Origin: SHWB01 sp050246875
Lineage (GTDB): Bacteria; Pseudomonadota; Alphaproteobacteria; UBA6615
NCBI GenBank assembly: GCA_050246875.1
Contig: JBFWVF010000022.1
Location: forward strand, 1 to 8,412
DNA length: 8,412 nucleotides
Direction of reading: 5' to 3'
Shown: positions 5,668 through 8,412 of the stretch, in pieces
How positions within the stretch are numbered: the stretch's first letter is position 1
Layout of the letters: every line of letters starts with the position of its first letter
Program-made: the position numbers and the translations under genes
Notes under the pieces: generated by a model
What the model saw: only the letters and a program-made list of their open reading frames with translations
Told to the model about the DNA's origin: nothing
Databases searched by the model: none

Positions 5668-6496
5668 CGACGCCCTCCAGCAGGCCCATGAAGGCGCCCT
5701 TCACGCGCTCGGCCGTCTCGAGCACCTCGCTGTGCACGAGGGGCCGGTCGAACACCCCCGCGGCCATGTTCGTGATGCACGACACACCGAGCACCTCGAC
5801 GCCCATGTGCCGCGCGGCAATCGCCTCGGCCACGGTGGACATGCCGACGGCGTCCGCCCCGATGGCGCGCAGGTACCGGATCTCGGCCGGCGTCTCGTAG
5901 CTCGGGCCGAGCAGCCCCGCGTAGACGCCGTGCTCGATCGCCAGGCCGCGGTCGGCCGCCACGGCATCCGCGAGGCCACGCAGCCGGCGCGAGTAGACCT
6001 CGGACATGTCGGGAAAGCGCGGGCCGAGCCGCTCGTCGTTCGGGCCCACGAGCGGGTTCACGCCCGTCAGGTTGATGTGGTCGTCGATCACCATCAGCGC
6101 GCCCGCGCCGAACCGCGTGTTGATCCCGCCGGCGGCGTTGGTCAGCACGAGGTCGCGGACACCGAGCCGCGCCATCACGCGGACGCCGAACACGACGGCC
6201 TCCACCGGATGCCCCTCGTAGGCGTGCGCGCGACCGGACAGCGCGGCGACGCGCCGGCCGGCCACCTCACCCACGACCAGCGTGCCCGCATGGCCGACCA
6301 CGTTCGAGACCGGCCACCCGGGAATGTCCCCGTACGGGATCGTGACGGCGTTGGTCAGCGTGCCCGCGAACTCGCCAAGCCCGGAGCCGAGCACGATGGC
6401 CGTCCGCGGCAGCGCGCCGCAGCGCGCGCGCACGGCCGCCGCGGCGGCCTCGACCCGCTCGAAACGCCCGTCCACGCCTCCGTCCGCGCCGGTCAC
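5654..6496 (-). CDS. punA: Purine-nucleoside phosphorylase (trimeric, 6-oxopurine type)
   Basis: Cytosolic enzyme that splits inosine, guanosine and their deoxy forms with phosphate into base and (deoxy)ribose-1-phosphate. The 280 residues carry the trimeric PNP signature: GSGLG at 37-41 (phosphate binding), GHAG at 68-71, SGRAHAYEGH at 87-96, LTNAAGGIN at 118-126, DHINLTGVNPL at 139-149, GPSYETPAE at 197-205, VGMST at 217-221, and CITN at 240-243. Glu201, Met219 and Asn243 fall at the same numbers as in human PNP, and the Glu/Asn pair marks preference for 6-oxopurines rather than adenosine or methylthioadenosine. The start is a GTG at 6496 that overlaps the nupC stop (GTGA); a GTG at 6475 is a weaker alternative because GGAGG lies too close to it. 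The reading frame is open further upstream to 6655, but that part overlaps nupC and looks like Arg/His-rich shadow translation. It is the third gene of the salvage operon. Confidence 0.96.
   Translation of the reverse strand: MTGADGGVDGRFERVEAAAAAVRARCGALPRTAIVLGSGLGEFAGTLTNAVTIPYGDIPGWPVSNVVGHAGTLVVGEVAGRRVAALSGRAHAYEGHPVEAVVFGVRVMARLGVRDLVLTNAAGGINTRFGAGALMVIDDHINLTGVNPLVGPNDERLGPRFPDMSEVYSRRLRGLADAVAADRGLAIEHGVYAGLLGPSYETPAEIRYLRAIGADAVGMSTVAEAIAARHMGVEVLGVSCITNMAAGVFDRPLVHSEVLETAERVKGAFMGLLEGVVGRL
5674..5678 (-). promoter_or_regulatory. Ribosome binding site of cdd, inside pnp
   Basis: GGAGG on the minus strand, 6 bases before the TTG at 5667 and within the last codons of pnp (encoding LEGVVGRL). 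Its strength and spacing are the main support for the rare TTG start and point to translation coupled to pnp. Confidence 0.75.
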
Positions 6497-7890
6497 AGCA
6501 GCATCCCGGCGATCGTGGCCGTGATGAAGTTGGCGAACGTGCCGGCCAGCATCGCGCGGAGGCCGAGCCGCGCGAGGTCGTGCCGCCGCTCGGGCACCAG
6601 CGCGCCGATGCCGCCGATCTGGATGCCGATCGAGCTGAAGTTCGCGAAGCCGCACAGCGCGAAGGTCGCGATGGTGAACGACTTCGGGTCGAGCGCGTCC
6701 TTCAGCGGGCCGAGCTGCGAGTAGGCCACGAACTCGTTGAGCACCATCCGCGTGCCGAGCAGGTTCCCGATCGTGTTGGCGTCACGCCACGGCACGCCCA
6801 GCGCCCACGCCACCGGCGCGAACACCCAGCCCAGCACCTGCTGCATGCTGATGCCCACGAGGCCGAGCGCCGCGTTGACCAGTGCGATGAGCGCGAGAAA
6901 CGAGATCAGCATCGCGCCGACGTTCAGGGCCAGGTGCAGCCCCTCGCCCGTTCCGCGCCCGATGGCGTCGATCACGTTGACGTCCGTCCGCTCGACCTTC
7001 AGCTTCACGGTGCCCATCGTCTCGGGCACCGCCGTCTCCGGCACGAAGAGCTTGGCCATCATCAGCGTGCCCGGGGCCGTCATGATGACCGCCGTCAGCA
7101 GGTGCTTCGCCTCGATGCCGAACAGGATGTAGGCCGCCATGATGCCGCCGGAGATGTGCGCCATGCCGGAGGTCATCACGGTCATCAGCTCGGACTCGGT
7201 CATCTTCGGCAGGAACGGCCGGATGGTCAGCGGCGCCTCCGTCTGCCCCATGAAAATGCTCGCGGCGACGTTGAGCGACTCGGCGCCGCTGGCGCGCATC
7301 ACCCACCGCATGCCGACGGCGAAGACGCGCACGACGATCTGCATGATGCCGAAGTAGTAGAGCATCGCGAACAGCGCCGCGATGAAGATGATGGTCGGCA
7401 GCACCTGGAACGCGAAGATCACGCCGTACTGCGCGCCCTCCGGCCCCAGCACCTGTGTCATGACGCGGGGCCAGACCTCCTTGCTGCCGAGCGGGCCGAA
7501 CACGAACGACGACCCGACGAACGCGAAGTCGAGAATCCGGTTGATGACGCCGCCGAGGGTCTGGAACGTCCGCTGCCCGAGTTCCGTCCGCAGCACGATG
7601 ACCGCGAACAGCAACTGCAGGCCCAGGCCCCAGGCGACGGTCCGGTGGTCGATGGCGTGCCGCGCGGAGGAGAGGGCGTAGGCAAGGCCGAGGATCAGCG
7701 CGAGACCGACGAGGGGCTGTGCCCGCGGCACGCCGGAGAGGGCCAGCAGCGAGGCCACGGCGATGAGGGCCAGGAGCCCGCCGCCGATGAGCGTGTCACG
7801 CCGGGTCCAGGGCTGCCGGCCCGGTACGGCGTGGCGCCCGTCCGCGCCGTGTGCGCCGGCGCCGGTCGGTTGAGGGTCGGGTGTGGACAT
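6493..7890 (-). CDS. nupC: Concentrative nucleoside transporter, NupC/CNT family
   Basis: Inner-membrane symporter that takes up nucleosides with H+ or Na+. The 465 residues start with about 30 hydrophilic ones (Gly/Ala/His/Pro-rich), then a string of membrane segments (about 33-52, 58-75, 85-101 and many beyond). CNT hallmarks are present: GQTEAPLTIRPFL at 215-227 (Gln216 and Glu218 align with nucleoside-base ligands of Vibrio cholerae CNT), TAPGTLMMAK at 271-280, LNEFVAYSQL at 384-393 with Glu386, and CGFANFSSIGIQIGGIG at 413-429 with ribose-site Asn417 and Ser residues. Bacterial relatives are usually about 395-430 residues, so the N-terminal tail is extra. The ATG at 7890 is the only plausible start; its ribosome binding site is weak. 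It follows the pyrimidine phosphorylase by 22 bases and overlaps pnp by 4, so uptake and cleavage are made together. Exact substrate range and coupling ion cannot be read from the sequence. Confidence 0.96.
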   Translation of the reverse strand: MSTPDPQPTGAGAHGADGRHAVPGRQPWTRRDTLIGGGLLALIAVASLLALSGVPRAQPLVGLALILGLAYALSSARHAIDHRTVAWGLGLQLLFAVIVLRTELGQRTFQTLGGVINRILDFAFVGSSFVFGPLGSKEVWPRVMTQVLGPEGAQYGVIFAFQVLPTIIFIAALFAMLYYFGIMQIVVRVFAVGMRWVMRASGAESLNVAASIFMGQTEAPLTIRPFLPKMTESELMTVMTSGMAHISGGIMAAYILFGIEAKHLLTAVIMTAPGTLMMAKLFVPETAVPETMGTVKLKVERTDVNVIDAIGRGTGEGLHLALNVGAMLISFLALIALVNAALGLVGISMQQVLGWVFAPVAWALGVPWRDANTIGNLLGTRMVLNEFVAYSQLGPLKDALDPKSFTIATFALCGFANFSSIGIQIGGIGALVPERRHDLARLGLRAMLAGTFANFITATIAGMLL

Positions 7891-7912
7891 GGTCGGGGTC
7901 TCGGTTGCGGGT

Positions 7913-8412
7913 CTACTTCACGACGTCGAGCACCTTCGGCGGGCGCGGCACCGGCGTGTCGGAGATCGCGCAGGCGTCACGGCAGAGCGCCAGGGCCTCG
8001 GTCAGCCCCCGGCCGTCGCGGTGGTGGAGTTCGAGCAGCGGCTGCCCGGCGTCCACGCGGTCGCCCAGGTGCGCCTTCACGAGCAGGCCGACGCCGTGGT
8101 CCACGGCGTCACCGACGCGGTCGCGCCCGGCGCCGAGGCAGATGCTCGCGCGGCCGATCGACAGCGCGTGCATCCGCGAGATGTACCCGTCCGTGCCGGC
8201 ATGGAGAACGTGGACGCCGCCCGCCGACGGCAGGCGCGCCGGGTCGTCCACGATCCGCGGGTCGCCGCCCTGGGCCTCGACCATGCGCCGGAACGTCTCG
8301 AGCGCGGCGCCGGAGCTGACCGCGCGCTCCACGAGCCCGAGCGCGGACTCGGCGTCAGGCGCCTTGCCGCCGAGGGCGACCATGCGGCTCGAGATCGCCC
8401 GGACGACGCCCA
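7913..8412 (-). CDS. deoA: Pyrimidine-nucleoside (thymidine) phosphorylase, 5' part beyond window
   Basis: C-terminal 165 or so residues of a thymidine/pyrimidine-nucleoside phosphorylase, which splits thymidine, deoxyuridine or uridine with phosphate into base and (deoxy)ribose-1-phosphate. The frame is open to base 8412, so the gene begins outside. The visible part reads GVVRAISSRMVALGGK, then an alpha stretch ending LETFRRMVEAQGGD, then the C-terminal alpha/beta domain with GYISRMHALSIGRASICLGAGR, a D-H-G-V-G-L motif and a lysine, and LGDRVDAGQPLLELHH, as in DeoA, Pdp and human TYMP. An internal ATG at 8383 is not the start, since conserved sequence continues upstream of it. The catalytic N-terminal domain (KxSxRG-type phosphate loop) is not in view, so DeoA (2'-deoxy specific) and Pdp (broad) cannot be told apart; the symbol is provisional. 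It is the first visible gene of the salvage operon; any promoter lies outside. Confidence 0.93.
   Translation of the reverse strand, partial: GVVRAISSRMVALGGKAPDAESALGLVERAVSSGAALETFRRMVEAQGGDPRIVDDPARLPSAGGVHVLHAGTDGYISRMHALSIGRASICLGAGRDRVGDAVDHGVGLLVKAHLGDRVDAGQPLLELHHRDGRGLTEALALCRDACAISDTPVPRPPKVLDVVK

Noticed and set aside
6497..6655. Upstream extension of pnp
   Set aside because: The added 53 residues are Arg/His-rich, overlap nupC and match nothing in PNP; the GTG at 6496 gives the normal family length and a 4-base overlap.
6580..8319. Long open frame on the plus strand opposite nupC and deoA
   Set aside because: Arg/His/Asp-rich shadow translation; the other strand has unmistakable CNT and phosphorylase motifs.
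1..8412. Mobile element, prophage, defence island, tRNA or rRNA
   Set aside because: No transposase, integrase, inverted-repeat ends, tRNA-like cloverleaf or rRNA signature; base composition looks even and almost every base is in a recognised gene.

Overview
The window is a gene-dense, very GC-rich stretch of bacterial chromosome with eight protein genes and almost no spacer DNA. All genes look intact except the two cut by the window ends. The high GC, the Pro-rich TonB-type protein followed by an M48 protease with a LolA-like front half, and the ordinary housekeeping genes suggest a Gram-negative soil-type bacterium. Acidobacteriota (Vicinamibacteria-like) is my best guess, but it is inference from gene style, not a database match. 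I see no rRNA, tRNA, CRISPR array, insertion sequence, prophage or other mobile DNA.

Layout. (1) Bases 1-2487, minus strand: mtnA (methylthioribose-1-phosphate isomerase), tsaD (tRNA threonylcarbamoyladenosine transferase) and yjbQ (UPF0047 family, cut by the left edge), spaced 9 and 15 bases apart and probably one transcript. (2) Bases about 2493-5254, plus strand: a TonB-like energy-transducer protein and a secreted M48 metalloprotease joined by a 4-base ATGA overlap. This pair diverges from mtnA across an AT-rich island that has good -10 sequences on both strands. (3) Bases 5275-8412, minus strand: a nucleoside-salvage operon running right to left, deoA/pdp (cut by the right edge), nupC, pnp, cdd. 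It meets the protease gene tail to tail over 20 bases that hold a perfect 6-bp hairpin.

How the genes work together. In block 3, NupC would import nucleosides, Cdd would deaminate cytidine and deoxycytidine to uridines, and the two phosphorylases would split pyrimidine and purine nucleosides into base plus (deoxy)ribose-1-phosphate. Block 1 mixes methionine salvage, tRNA modification and a small thiamine-related or phosphatase-like protein, with no obvious shared pathway. Block 2 is the least understood part: an inner-membrane-anchored TonB-type protein whose linker carries a six-unit, roughly 20-residue Gly-Phe repeat, translationally coupled to a periplasmic protease with a LolA-like N-terminal region. 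This suggests an envelope function. The start codon of the TonB-like gene is uncertain: GTG at 2493, or a CTG at 2562 that has a proper ribosome binding site.
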